Positions 11,054 to 22,969 are shown, counted from the stretch's first letter. The stretch is DNA of 64,000 bases from Tieghemostelium lacteum (GCA_001606155.1 LODT01000039.1:620001-684000); one strand, 5' to 3'. Made by a program: numbers and translations. The notes: generated by a model not told the origin, from the letters alone.

Positions 11054-12469
11054 TTATTTCTGATTTGGAAATTGTTTTTTAGAGATCAAATAGGATACTA
11101 TTTGATTTGGGAATGATTTTAAAGTTTCTTTAGCAATTTGGTTGGATCCTAAAGTCTCTTTAAATGATATAAATTGAACAGTATCTCTTTGGAGTTCAGC
11201 ATTGAAAGTGCTAGCTAATTGTTTAAGTTTATCAAATCTATTATTGGTATTTGAACCATTTCCAACTATAATAATAGATATTGGATGTTTTGAAGCTTCT
11301 GTAATTACCTTTTTGGTAGCTTCAATATCTTGACATTCACCACTACTCAAAAGTAAGAGAATATTGTATTGGGCGATAGGTTGACTTGGTGGACTTGCAT
11401 CTATAACCTTTTGAATAACTTTAGTGAAATCAGGTTCACCTTTTTGTTCAAGTTTTGTAAGAGTATTTTTATAGGCACACAATACATCATAGGTACCTTT
11501 AGGGTCCTTTAATGGCACTGAAAAGGTACCATACTCATTTGATGGTGATCCACCATATCCATAGAATGAAATGGGAGCATTTTCATTAAAACCTGATAGA
11601 ATTCCACCAATGTTTGAAATAGCCATCTCATAGTTATTGTTACCTAGTTTATGTAGATCTTCATTTTGATTTTGAGATGAAAAATCAATGGCAATACTTA
11701 ACCCCAATTTCACACCACTTTCCAAATAGTCCATGAAACTTGGACTCTTATATACTACAAATTGAGGGAATGTAACAGTTCCAGCAGATTTATGGGTTTT
11801 CAAATTAACAATTTCCATACTACCACTGCCTCTACTGATAATTTCCAAAACTGAAGTTTTCAATTGACCAATGTGTTCATGTTTAGTCAGGGCATTATGG
11901 TCATAGAAATCAATGAGAAAAGTGTCAGACAAGGTACCGTAACTCAAAACAACTTCTTTAAACTGAGGATTAAGTTCTTTCTTTATGACTTCACTCTGGT
12001 ATACTGATAGTCCATTGGATTTACTAATGATATAATATGGATCACTTTTACCCAAAAGATCCTTTTTATCAAAATCTTTGCCATGGATAACAAATTTACA
12101 TAATAAATTTGACAAGGGTGCGTCTTCAACTTCCAATTCCAAGAATGATACACCAGCAGAATGAGATACAAGAACCAACTTTTTCTTCTCAGAAATTAGA
12201 TTTTCAAAGGTTTCTTCAGCTTCACCTTTACCATTAGAATCTATAGATGTTCCAATTATGAATTTCAAATTCTGTGTAGTAGTGCTTGGTGTGTATTCAA
12301 CTGTGAAGTCTCTTTTGAAAATGAAAGTTTTAAACTTTGACTCTTCAGTACTGCCAACTAATTTCCCATTCAATTCCAAAAATACCCTTCCATTTACTAA
12401 CATGTCACTTCCTTTTACTTTTATAGTATACCATTTACTCATTTTTGATTGATTAGTTTGTGAGTTCAA
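11054..12469 (-). CDS. Copine-like protein with degenerate metal site
   Basis: Intronless, 471 residues; translation may start at the second Met (MSKWYTIKV, 12442). It has a weak first C2 domain, a second C2 (HGKDFDKKDLLGKSDPYY) and a copine von Willebrand A domain (SIAIDFSSQNQ, SFYGYGG, YNILLLLSSGECQD). Copines bind phospholipid in a calcium-dependent way through C2 and partners through the A domain. In active copines the A-domain loops read about IDFTxSN and LTDGEITD; here the second is SSGECQD, so a key acidic residue is missing and metal binding there is doubtful. The second C2 keeps its Asp-rich loops (GKSDPYY, DFYDHNA). A related, better conserved copine lies at 18795-20487. Confidence 0.88.
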   Translation of the reverse strand: MNSQTNQSKMSKWYTIKVKGSDMLVNGRVFLELNGKLVGSTEESKFKTFIFKRDFTVEYTPSTTTQNLKFIIGTSIDSNGKGEAEETFENLISEKKKLVLVSHSAGVSFLELEVEDAPLSNLLCKFVIHGKDFDKKDLLGKSDPYYIISKSNGLSVYQSEVIKKELNPQFKEVVLSYGTLSDTFLIDFYDHNALTKHEHIGQLKTSVLEIISRGSGSMEIVNLKTHKSAGTVTFPQFVVYKSPSFMDYLESGVKLGLSIAIDFSSQNQNEDLHKLGNNNYEMAISNIGGILSGFNENAPISFYGYGGSPSNEYGTFSVPLKDPKGTYDVLCAYKNTLTKLEQKGEPDFTKVIQKVIDASPPSQPIAQYNILLLLSSGECQDIEATKKVITEASKHPISIIIVGNGSNTNNRFDKLKQLASTFNAELQRDTVQFISFKETLGSNQIAKETLKSFPNQIVSYLISKKQFPNQK

Positions 12470-12619
12470 AATGATTTTTTTTTTTAATTATAAAAATATC
12501 GGGTTTGGCAAAAGTGTGATGAATTAAAATAGAATAGAATTGTGGTGTTTCGCAAAATAAGTGAATATGTGTTTTTATTATAACAACAATTCCAAAAATC
12601 AATACGGATTAAAAGTTTA

Positions 12620-13203
12620 TGGGTATTATTGTGATGTGTTTGGTAATATTTGATGATACACAAGGGATAAGATTAATAGTGACTAAACTACGTAGAAAAG
12701 GATTTTGGGATTTTATTCTATCTATTTGATAAAGATATATTAGTTGCTAAACTACTGGAATAATACACTCAAATAGCACCAGATATTAATATTTGGAATG
12801 AAAAGAGATTGAATGGAACTCTAAATATCAAATACCAAAATTATTGATATCAAAAGTTACTTCCTATTCATATACAGAATGGATAAATTGACCGCTTTTA
12901 TCGATTATATTATTTTGAGTAATAGACAATATTGTCATCAAGAATTAAAACATTACACATGAATTTGGATAAATTGGTATACAGAAACTTGATTTACAAC
13001 TACAAAATTCCTTTAAAATGTATTTCCAGGGTCTTCAACCAATGGTATTTAAGAAAATAGACATTGATTTTTCAATTGATTTTTATGTGCATGAATTTGA
13101 TGCCATGTTAAAATGTAACCCACAATTGGAATCATTGGAATTGCCTGTAGGTTGAAATAGTGATTTTAATGATAATCTCTGTGCGGAATCATTGAATCAG
13201 TGA
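12620..13203 (+). pseudogene. Decayed F-box/LRR-like gene copy
   Basis: The plus strand holds broken pieces matching the intact minus-strand gene at 13213-14859: GIRLIVTKLRR, FYLFDKDI, NIWNEKRLNG, QKLDLQLQ...MYFQGLQP and FDAMLKCNPQLESLEL, in the same order. Several stops and frame changes separate them, and only about the first 40 percent of the gene is represented. It faces the intact gene tail to tail, ending about 10 bases from its stop, so the pair is an old inverted duplication. Divergence is high, so decay is not recent. Confidence 0.8.
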
Positions 13204-13212
13204 AAATAATTT

Positions 13213-14859
13213 TTATTTATAATCCTGTAGTTTTGATTGATAGTAACACTTCCAAACATCAATACCAAGGATATAAAGTTGATCAGGTAGTAATGGATTG
13301 GGATTTGTTTGGTAGTAATTGATGATATGAGATTCATTTGATTGATCTATATTTTCAGATGGGTCAAATATAAAAGATTCTAAATTGGTTTTCTTATTTA
13401 GGATATTAAATAGTGGAAGTAGATTAGAACAACCAATAAAGTATCCATTGAATTGGAGGTTGGGTATGGATGTGTTTTCTACTAATTTATCAGTTAGAAC
13501 ATTTACATCACCTCCATAACAAAAACTTAAAAATTTAAGAGATGGTGGTGGGTATTCAATGATTTTAAGAATAATTTCATCCATGAGTTCTACAGTGAGA
13601 TACTCTAATGATGGATGTTGACATATCGATTCAATAACTGCATTTAGATCTACATCATCAGTGGTGTTGGAATATATCAATTCTTTAAGATTGGGTAGGT
13701 TTTTAATAATGACAGCAGAGTTTGCACCATTTTCACTCTCTCTATTCTCAATTGTCAATTTTGTTACATTTTGGTGGTATTGAGTGAAGAGTAAATCATC
13801 AGAACCACCAATAAAATTAATTTCTTTTATGGCGCTTGGGCATTTCCATAGATTGATAACATTGATAAGTATCCAACTATCGAAAGTCACTTCTAAATAT
13901 TCCAGAGTGTTATTATAGATTTCTCTCTTGAGATCTTCTTCACTAAAAACCACATCAACATTTGAAACTAGTTTTCTGAGAACTTTGTTATTGTTTAGAT
14001 AGTAAACTAGATTTTCTAAACTAGATAACAAATCAATGTTAACTGATACCAACGATGGATGTCTGACTAGAGATTCCACATATAAATTTGTATGATAATC
14101 TCTAATCCCACCAACAAATTTCAATTTTAATTTTTCTAATTGTGGATTACATTGCAACATGATATCAAAATCTGGAAGTTTCAAAGGAAGTGCACTAAGT
14201 TTAATGTTAAATTCAATCACTAATTTTCTCAATGATTTACTAATGCATTGAGGACCTTGGAAATACAAATTATAGGAATTCAATTGCTGTACCTGAAGAC
14301 CTCTTATCCCATATCGATCAGCTATCTTACTGACAATTAGTGACAGATCAGTATCCATCTTCATTTGTAATGTTTCAAATTCCTGGTAACCATGATACTG
14401 TTTATTACTCAATATGATATCATTGATTGCAGAAGTCAATCCATCGATACTATATTGTACATTACAATTTCTAATATCAACCACTTTGGTGTTTAAATAC
14501 GATAGTTGATATCTAGATTTACCATTCAATCTCTTTTCATTCCAACTATTAATTTTCTCTGCTGTAGAGAGAATATAACAAATAGTTTTATCAATTGGAA
14601 TACCTTTATCAAATAGATATAATAAAATGCTTATGTCACTCATTAATGAAATTCTAATATATCTATAATGAAGTTTTGTCACTAATAATCTAAATTCTTT
14701 AGAGACCAATGAAAATATCTTATAGAAATGTAATATAGATTCTGAGGTATTTACAGATGACCACTGACTATATTTCTTTGACATATTAATTTTATCATTT
14801 ATATAGCATTGTAATATATCCTTAATCAAAAGGACAGGTAATTTCGTTGTATTTGTCAT
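13213..14859 (-). CDS. F-box/leucine-rich repeat-like family protein
   Basis: Intronless, 548 residues. The N-terminus has an F-box-like pattern (LPVLLIKDILQCY ... FYKIFSLVSKEFRLLVTKL), the form in which F-box proteins bind Skp1 in SCF ubiquitin ligases. The rest is irregular leucine-rich repeats (for example LEYLTVELM, LKFLSFCYGG, NLESFIF). Members of the same family are at 35437-37185, 40980-42725 and 59382-61130. Such proteins are numerous in dictyostelids, mostly unstudied, and evolve quickly. The F-box call is weak by motif alone. No membrane segment or signal peptide is seen. Confidence 0.75.
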   Translation of the reverse strand: MTNTTKLPVLLIKDILQCYINDKINMSKKYSQWSSVNTSESILHFYKIFSLVSKEFRLLVTKLHYRYIRISLMSDISILLYLFDKGIPIDKTICYILSTAEKINSWNEKRLNGKSRYQLSYLNTKVVDIRNCNVQYSIDGLTSAINDIILSNKQYHGYQEFETLQMKMDTDLSLIVSKIADRYGIRGLQVQQLNSYNLYFQGPQCISKSLRKLVIEFNIKLSALPLKLPDFDIMLQCNPQLEKLKLKFVGGIRDYHTNLYVESLVRHPSLVSVNIDLLSSLENLVYYLNNNKVLRKLVSNVDVVFSEEDLKREIYNNTLEYLEVTFDSWILINVINLWKCPSAIKEINFIGGSDDLLFTQYHQNVTKLTIENRESENGANSAVIIKNLPNLKELIYSNTTDDVDLNAVIESICQHPSLEYLTVELMDEIILKIIEYPPPSLKFLSFCYGGDVNVLTDKLVENTSIPNLQFNGYFIGCSNLLPLFNILNKKTNLESFIFDPSENIDQSNESHIINYYQTNPNPLLPDQLYILGIDVWKCYYQSKLQDYK

Positions 14860-14939
14860 CTTGATAACTCTTAAAAAGCAAAAGAAAAATTAAAAAAATT
14901 AAAATATTTAAAATTACTGTAAATTAAATTTCATCAGAT

Positions 14940-15440
14940 CTCGAGTCATCTTAGGTACTTTAGTTGGTACATGTACAGAACATGATAAGTCTTGACCCAA
15001 TTTGAAACCTATGACCACCATCAATCAATAGTGGATCTGGATTATAAAGAGGACAATGTGGATATCATTTCAATGTCTCTGATCTAAATACAACACTATT
15101 TGGTTCAGTTTGATCAAATCCAGACCACAAAACAAAAAGTTAGCAATGCAATAACAATGATTCCAAAGACTAATACACCCTGCATTCTTAACTTCAACGT
15201 TTCTAAATGCCCATTATTTTCAACAAGTTCAACTAGGTTTTGAATATTTATCACATATTGATTAACATACAGTTTTAGGGTGGAAGGACCCAATACATAG
15301 TTGTTTTAGTTCAGGTATTTGGGTACCTATTTTCAATTCCAACATCAAAGAATGATTTATGAAACCATTCCAACATCTGTTACTGTGAGCACCTATAAAT
15401 TTTTACAGTTAATCTGATCCCCATTCAAAATTATCATTTA
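14940..15440 (-). pseudogene. Gene relic, unidentified
   Basis: The minus strand shows coding-like pieces in changing frames: HSLMLELKIGTQIPELKQLC, then ENNGHLETLKLRMQ running into a hydrophobic VLVFGIIVIALLTFCFVVW segment, then FDQTEPNSVVFRSE and LYNPDPLLIDGGHRFQIGSR. Stops lie between them. The leucine-rich part suggests kinship with the F-box/LRR genes nearby; the membrane-like and later parts do not. It may be two relics side by side. No intact frame remains. Confidence 0.4.
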
Positions 15441-15602
15441 AAGTGATGGAAAGTGTTTTCTGTGAAATGATTTTACTCAATGGTCTATTTATTAATTATA
15501 TTTGAAATTTTAAGTGCAATAGAATTAATGGAATTTGAAATCAATTGAAGACACTTATGAACAAACCAGAAACCAATTCACTCACATTCAATTGATTTCA
15601 AA

Positions 15603-18403
15603 TTATTCTTGTGAATCCCATTGATATTTTGGAATCCAATCAGTTCGATGTTTAAATGATGAGTTGTGCAATTCCTTACTTTCAAATTGTGCAGATTGAA
15701 AATTCAAATTGATTCCATTGAAATAGAGTTGTGAAAGAGTTTGTTGAATTTGTTCTGGAATTGATTTCTTTTTGTGAATCAATGAGAGTGTTGTGATTTT
15801 GTTATTATTACTGTAGTTGGGTGTTGCTTTAATACATTGAGGAATGTAAAATGGGCGTGTTGGATGAGGTGAGATTTCAATGAATATCGTTGATGAGTTT
15901 GGTTGTTGTTTATCAATAATGAATTGATAAATTGATTGAATTGATTCATTGAATCTGACTGGTTGTCGAAGGTTTTGATAAATGTATTCATTGTTGTAAA
16001 ATGAATCTTCTTTCATTTGTTGTCCTGTCACCGTTGAAAAGAATGGAATTTTAGGAGTAGACGATTGAGGAAGATCAGAAAGTGATTCAATGACTTTATC
16101 TCTGATTGATTCTTGTTTACTCGAATGGAATGAGCATGGTGGACCCAAGAATGCACTGAATATTCCTTGATCTTGAAGGTGATTTTGAATTGTTTTCAAA
16201 TTATCTTCATCAGATGTTAATATAATGGAATCAGGTGAATTGAAACATGCAATTTCAATTTTATCTTTCAATGATTGAAGTTGTTCTGATTTACCAATCA
16301 ATTCATTATATTTATCTATTCCAATTCCAATTGATAACAATCTCCCACTTCCAAAAGTGAGTTGTTGTAATGTTGATCTGAAATATACAATTTTGATTGC
16401 ATTTTCAAGAGTTATTATTCCAGAACATAATGCTGATGTAACTTCTCCAAAACTATTAATTTTGAAAAAATTTATTAGAAAACAAAATTCAAAATTAAAA
16501 TAAAAACTGAAAATTATATAGCATACCTGCGACCAACAACAGCATCTGGTTGAATACCCCAACTTTTGAGAAGATTCATCATTCCAAATTGAAACAAGAA
16601 TAAACTTGGTTGTGCAATGATTGGATAATAGATTTCATTTGAATCAGATGCTATTGATCTCAATTTTTCAAGAATTGAATATCCAAAATATTCTTTCATC
16701 AGATTATCACATTTTTGAACTGAATTTCTGAAGATGTGATTGTTTTGATAAAGATAATCACATATTTCTTTCCATTGTGGTCCTTGTCCACAGAATATAT
16801 AAACAATTGATGTCAAATCACTGGATCTTGTTTCTGAATCTGATGATATCATTAGATTTCTTTTCGATATCACATCATTCCAATCTTTACAAGATAGTGT
16901 AATCCTTATTGGAAGATTCAAATCTTTTGATTGACATTGATATCTAACAAAATCATTAAATGATTCATCATCATCAATGTTTGGTTTATTTCTGAGAACT
17001 TCATCAATGTATTTATCAAATGATAATTGTGATTTAACTGAGAATGGAATTAAATATTCTGATTGTTCTAATGGGATCTTTTGATCGTGTATTTGATCGT
17101 GTATTGGTTTATATTCTTGAATTGCCATGAAACAATTTGAACCTCCAAATCCAAAACTATTCAAACCAATTGTGATGGTTTGATCTTTAGGAAAATCAAT
17201 CAAATCAGTGACAACTTTGATATTCCAATTATCAAAGTCAATTTTTGGATTTGGGTTGATGAAATTGATATTTGGTGAAAGTTTTCGATGTTTCAACATC
17301 ATTGCAACTTTAATAAGTGATGCAACTCCAGATGCTGATTCAGTGTGTCCAAATTGTGATTTGAGACTTCCAATGTATAATGGATTGTCAGATGAATGGT
17401 GATCTTTGAAAATTCTTGAAAGTCCTTCAATTTCAATTGGATCACCAACTGGAGTACTTGTTCCATGTGCTTCAACATAGAAAAAGTCTGATCGAGGAAT
17501 ATCAAATCGATTCAATGTTTGTTGAATATTTTCATATTGAGCTTGACCTGATGGTTGACTGTTATAGTTCTTTTGATTTTGACCATCAGAATTTGAACAA
17601 GAACCTCTGATAACACAATAGATTCTATCTTGATCAAGTATGGCTTTTGATAATTTCTTGAGAACAACCAATCCAGCACCTTCACCTCTGATGTATCCAT
17701 CTGCATCAATATCAAATGGTCTTGAAACACCTTTTTTACTCAAAATACTAAGTCGAGAATAATGTATAGAAACAAGTGGGTCTAACAATGCATTTACACC
17801 ACCACAAATTGAAATTTGACTTTGACCATTGAGAATGGTTTGACAACCAAGATGAATTGCATTCAATGATGATGAACATGCTGTGTCAAGAGTCAATGAT
17901 GCTCCTCTAAGATCAAATGCAAATGAAAGAGCATTTGATAAAAATGTTGTTGAAGTGCCCAATACATCATTACTACTCGATTGAGTGTTTTTAATATTTG
18001 GGTAATCATTATTCATTGAACGAATGAAAACAGATGTATCAGAACCTCTGAACTCAGATGGTTTGATGTGAGCATCTTCTAATGCTTCCCAAAGTATTGA
18101 ATATAAAATTCTCTGCTGGGGGTCAATATTTTCAGATTCTTTTGAAGAGATACCAAAGAATAGAGAATCAAATTGTTTCCAATGTTTACAATCAATCAAA
18201 CCTGATTTTGAATTGCTTATCATTCCCTGTTGATGAAATAATGATGACCATCTTTCCTCAGGAACATCAACAATTCAATTAAAGTTTTTATTAGATAAGT
18301 TTTCCCATAACTCTTTTGGTGAATTTGAATTTCCTGGGAATCTGCAGCCGATACCTATCACTGCAATATCACTGTCTTTAAAATCAATATTATTTTGTAA
18401 CAT
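15603..18403 (-). pseudogene. Truncated polyketide synthase (ketosynthase-acyltransferase only)
   Basis: From the ATG at 18403 the frame reads DIAVIGIGCRFPGNSNSPKE, the start of a type I ketosynthase. An in-frame TGA sits about 45 codons in; the frame then continues. Ketosynthase motifs are intact: DTACSSS (active Cys), HGTSTPVGDPIE and SQFGHTESASG (catalytic His residues). An acyltransferase follows (FCGQGPQW, then DAVVGRS split by an intron 16526-16453 before FGEVTSA; later PCSFHSS). The nucleophile motif is GRSFG where the family has GHSxG. The protein stops at the linker after the acyltransferase (YQWDSQE), with no dehydratase, reductase or carrier domain. Dictyostelids carry dozens of PKS genes and many remnants. 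I read this as a dying, truncated copy; short KS-AT products acting in trans cannot be ruled out. Confidence 0.8.
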
Positions 18404-18794
18404 AGTTTTAAGAATAAAACATTTAATATATTAACAAATAGAAACTAAATAATTTTTAATTATTTATTTAATATTTACTTCGATATGATATTAATTTAGT
18501 TATCAATCTAAACCTATATCTTTAATATTTTTTTGTATTATAAGTTAATTTATCTAAGATTTTAATATCTAGAGATATTTAAATTAGTATTTTTATTGGG
18601 CGATCTCATGAATATATTTCTAATTACTCAAAAAAAATTACAAAAATTTATAAGCACACTATTAACTTAATATAATCTTAATTTTCCTTTTTTGGTCTTT
18701 CACATTATTGTTCTAAACAAATAAAGGTTAAATGAATTTAAATTATTTTTAAGATCTAATATAGCAGAGGTGGTGGGTATTTAATTTTTATTTT
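18404..18794. other. Gene-free AT-rich spacer
   Basis: About 390 bases between the PKS remnant and the copine stop, extremely AT-rich. No coding, RNA or repeat signal seen. Confidence 0.45.
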
Positions 18795-20487
18795 TTAGAT
18801 AGTTTTAGCAACTGGAACGAATTTCTTATTTTTCATGAAAGACATGAGTTGTTTTGGAACCTCTTTTAAGACTTCTTTGGCAAGTTGTTCTGGACCTTGT
18901 GCAGCAGTTTTACTGAATGGTACAAATTGAACGATATCTCTTTCACAGGCACGACCATTGCAATCTTTGAGCATAGAACCATCAGAGTCTAGTTGATCCA
19001 TGGAAGAAAAGTCAGCAGAACCTACACCAACAATAATGATTGAAATTGGGTGATTAGAAGCTTGAACAATCTTTTTCTTTGTCTCTTCCATATCAGTAAT
19101 TTCACCATCGGTTATAATCAATAGGATATTGTATTTATATTGAATGGGTGGAGAGAGGTCGATGGCTCTTTGAATGATTTGTGAAAAGTTTGTTGGACCT
19201 GATAACTCTACTTGTGCCATAGCGTTTCTGTAGACGTTTAGAACCTCAGTAATACCTTTAGCATTGACAGCAGTCTCATTGAATGTCATGGCAAAACAGT
19301 GGTTGGTTGTAGCGCTACCTGGTAAGACACCACCGAAACCATACACTGGGATAAGACCATCGATATCGTAGCTTGTAAGTACATTTCCCACAGCTAATAT
19401 AGAGGATTCGTATTGGTTCAGTGTACCATCAGTAGAGAGTTTATGTAAAGATGTCTTTTTATCAATTGGACCGTTGGAATAGGTGCAATCGATGGCAATG
19501 AGTAAGTTCAACTCAGTACCAGTGTAAATATAGTCGAGGAAAGTTGCCTCTTTAGTTACATCAAATTTCAAAAATTTAATAACACCAGCACACTTATTTT
19601 TTTTGGGGTTGATGATTTCAAAACTCAAATGTTGGCTATGTTTGTTGATAATCTCTTGAGTTGTGGTTTTCAGTATACCAATGAGATCGTGTTTACCTAC
19701 ATCGTCGTGATCGTAAAATTCAAATGTCAAAGGAGCGTTTACATCACAATTATTCAATTCTTCATATTTCAAAGTGACTTGATTAAAAAGTGGGTCCAAT
19801 GTATTCTTGTGAACTTCACTCTTGAAACAAGTTACATTTTCACCCAACTGTGCAGAATATCTACTGATGATATAGTATGGATCACTCTTTCCAAACAAAT
19901 CCTTTTTATCAAAGTTATTACCTTGAATCAAAAATGTGCATTGGAAATTGGAAACCTTAATCTCCTCGGCAGTAATCTCAATTTCACCTGACAAACTACC
20001 TTTCTTATTACGAATTTGTTTCATGTATTTACCACCTGGACTTGAGATAATATCACCTAAAGTACATTGCTATTTATTATAAAAAAAGTAAGTTAGTATC
20101 TATTGTCTATTCTCTAATTGAATGTGTATAAATATATTTATATTTATATATCTATATCTTGGAATATAAATGTAATATACATACCAATTCACCAATGTAA
20201 TCTGGAGCATCAATATCAGAGATTTCACCATCAACATCCAATACAGTGAATTTAAGATTTTGAACAGTTTCAAAATAATATTCAATGGTAATTGGTTTCT
20301 TGAATACTGGAGATAGATTATTATTAATCTTTTCAGTTGATCCAACATACTTTTGTTTATCTTTTGGACCAAAGTTTTGTTGAACAAATACTTGTGGATC
20401 TGATTTGGAGACCAAATCCATATTCTTCAAATCAAAACATTTAATTCTTAAATCAATCTTTGGTGGACCTTGCATTATTTCTTTCAA
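18795..20487 (-). CDS. Copine (two C2 domains and A domain)
   Basis: Two exons: 20487-20185 and 20069-18795; the junction IGEL-QCTLGDII is in frame. Translation may start at the second Met (MQGPPKIDL, 20475). The first C2 keeps LVSKSDPQVFV and DVDGE; the second keeps FDKKDLFGKSDPYY and FYDHDD, so both should bind calcium. The A domain has IDCTYSNGP, YGFGGVLPG and IITDGEITD, the full copine metal site. Copines move from cytosol to membranes on calcium rise; in Dictyostelium they affect cytokinesis, contractile vacuole and chemotaxis. Compared with the relative at 11054-12469 this is the conserved form. Confidence 0.92.
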
Positions 20488-20665
20488 CTACTTTATAATT
20501 ACAAAAATAAAAAAAAACTAGAATGGTAAAGTGAATGAAAAAACTAGATTAAAAAATACAATCAAAAAAAATATCTACTTTACAAAAATGAGCAATCGCA
20601 CAAAAAAATTCAATTTTAAATTTCAGACACCCAAAGTAATTTACTAACACAAATGATAAAGTTGT

Positions 20666-21459
20666 TTATTTATGCCTCTTTACCATTAACATATTTTTTA
20701 AATTTTCATTATTAATTTTATACACCTTTTTTGAGGATGTATTATTACTACTCTCTTGATTATTAGTTTCATTGTTAGGTGTGGTGTTAGTTTTTAAATT
20801 TGTAAAATCAGTTGATATGTCATCAATAGACATCGGTTCGGTATTATTGTTTTTATCTTGATTTTGTATTGTAAAATTTGATTTCATTTTAAGATCATGT
20901 AATTCTTTTGATCTTTGTTTACTGTGAAAATGATAGGTTTGTGGGTAATTGTGTGCATCTACTAAATGAAGTTTTCTCATACCATTACTAGAGAATTTCT
21001 TTGAACATCCCTCAACTAAACATTCAAACTTTTAGTTAAAACAATAATTTTCAATAATTAATAACTAAATTTACTCTTGTGTCTATTCTATCTCCTCTCT
21101 CTTACCATTTTCTTTTTTAAACATAGTGATTCAAAGAGTAAATCGTGAGTTTCCATTATATGAATATCCAATAATTTACTATTGGGATATGTTCTATGAC
21201 ATTTATCACAATGATTCTTATGTATGAAATAATAATGGCTCTCATAATCAACTAAATTTGAAAAATTTAAATTACAACATTGCCTTGATAAAGTTGTTGT
21301 ATTTTGTGTAGATTCTATATCATTTCTATTATTCAAATCATCTTCAACATTAGAATCAATAAGATTACATTTCTGTTTATCATTTGACATTAACCTCTCT
21401 TCATCTTGGAAATTATAAAAACTACTGTTGAAAGGGTAACTGTGTAATATGCTTTGCAT
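20666..21459 (-). CDS. ZNF511-like C2H2 zinc-finger protein
   Basis: Two exons: 21459-21106 and 21028-20666. Joined in frame (KKKM-FECLVEGC) they give three zinc-finger segments in the order of human ZNF511: a CCNLNF...H...H finger, HCDKCHRTYPNSKLLDIHIMETH, and FECLVEGCSKKFSSNGMRKLH with a following AHNYPQTYHF. The last element is a strong family marker (CLVEGC ... H ... YP). The C-terminal tail is Asn/Ser/Thr-rich. The human protein is nuclear and poorly studied, possibly acting in transcription or RNA work. Confidence 0.8.
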
Positions 21460-21632
21460 AAAAAATGTAATAAAAATAAAAATTTATTTATTCATAATTT
21501 GTTTATTATGAATACAATTTATATAAAACAAATAAAATATTATTGATAGTTCAAATAAAGATAACTTTATTTTTGTAATAGCAACAATTATTAGATTACT
21601 GATTTTTCAAGATTATTACATTCATAAGTTTA

Positions 21633-21657
21633 TTTTTTTTTTTTTTTTTTTTTTTTT
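21633..21657. repeat. Poly-T tract
   Basis: A run of 25 T about 85 bases before the Atg18 start. Long A/T homopolymers are common in dictyostelid promoters. Confidence 0.8.
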
Positions 21658-21741
21658 GATATTTCATTTTTAATTTTAGGTGTTTACCAGTTTGGTTATA
21701 TTAATTTTAACTTTATATATATATATTTATTTATATATAAC

Positions 21742-22969
21742 ATGATTTGTAGTGGAAAATATAAATTAGATTTATTATTTGTAAATTTTAATCAGGATTT
21801 TAGTTGTATTGCAGTTGGAACTGTTGATGGATACAAGATATTCAATGTGGAACCATTTGGTTTGACCTATAGTAGTCAATGTATGTTAACGATTGATATC
21901 CCCAATGACAGTGATAGATCACTGACTTTCTTTTATTATGATAGCAAATGGTGGTGTTGGAATTGTTGAGATGTTATTTAGCACTAGTTTAGTATCAACA
22001 GTAGGATCAGGAGATAACAATTCAACTCAAAGAAAACTATTTATAAATAATATAAAAACAAATATGACAATATGTGATTTAAACTTTGTAACTGCAATTC
22101 TCTCTGTAAAAATGAATAAAAAGAGAATTGTTGTGATTATGGAGACAAAGATACACATTTATGATATAAATAATATGAAGTTACTAGAGACTAGAGAAAC
22201 AGCACCAAATCCTAAAGGTCTATGTGCACTGTCACCTAGTAATAATAATTATATAGTATATCCAGCATCGACCAGTAACGGTAATATACTGGTTATGGAT
22301 ATTTGTACATTGGAGACTGTAAATTTGATTCAAGCTCACAAGTCACAAATTAGTTCATTAGCTATCAATAAGGATGGAACTCTGTTGGCAACTGCATCGG
22401 ATAAAGGCACAGTGATCAGAGTTTACACTCTACCTAATGCCAATAAATCCATACAGTTTCGTCGTGGAACTACAGCTGCAATCATTCATTCCATGACTTT
22501 TAGTTATGATTCCAAGTTTCTGACTGTCTGTTCGGATAAGGAGACAATTCATATTTTCAAAGTAGATTTTAACGATTCTCAGAATTATTATAGCGGTGGA
22601 AGTGGAAGTGGGACTACTAATGGCGGTAATTACAGTCCAACATCCTCTACCACTATGGTATCTAAACTTAATAGTTATCTACCTGAGATGTTCAGTCAGG
22701 TTTGGGATCCCATACGTGATTTTGCAAGAATTAAAATACCACAAGGAATACCAAGTATCTGTGCACTCAGTCAGAATAATAAAACGGCAATGGTATTGAC
22801 TGCTGAAGGTCTTTTCCTTCAATATCACTTTGATGAACAAATTGGTGGTGATCTGAAGTTAGCTGCAGAACATTCATTTATGGAATCTCAAAATGATATT
22901 GTCACTGCTAGTCTTTTAAATAATAATCAACCACCATTTCAACAACAACCACAACAACAACAACTATAA
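21742..22969 (+). CDS. atg18: Autophagy PROPPIN Atg18/WIPI
   Basis: Two exons, 21742-21880 and 21945-22969, joined through a GTATGT...TAG intron to read [19 protein letters not shown], giving 387 residues. It is a seven-bladed beta-propeller with the PROPPIN landmarks: [15 protein letters not shown] at the start, the lipid-binding QFRRGT (FRRG, binds PI3P and PI(3,5)P2) and [14 protein letters not shown] just after. The C-terminus ends in a Gln/Pro run. Atg18 acts at the forming autophagosome and on endosomes. Read without the intron, the gene looks frameshifted; the splice removes that. Confidence 0.93.

Noticed and set aside
21881-21944. Apparent frameshift in Atg18
   Set aside because: A GTATGT...TAG intron joins the two parts to the conserved [11 protein letters not shown] sequence in frame.
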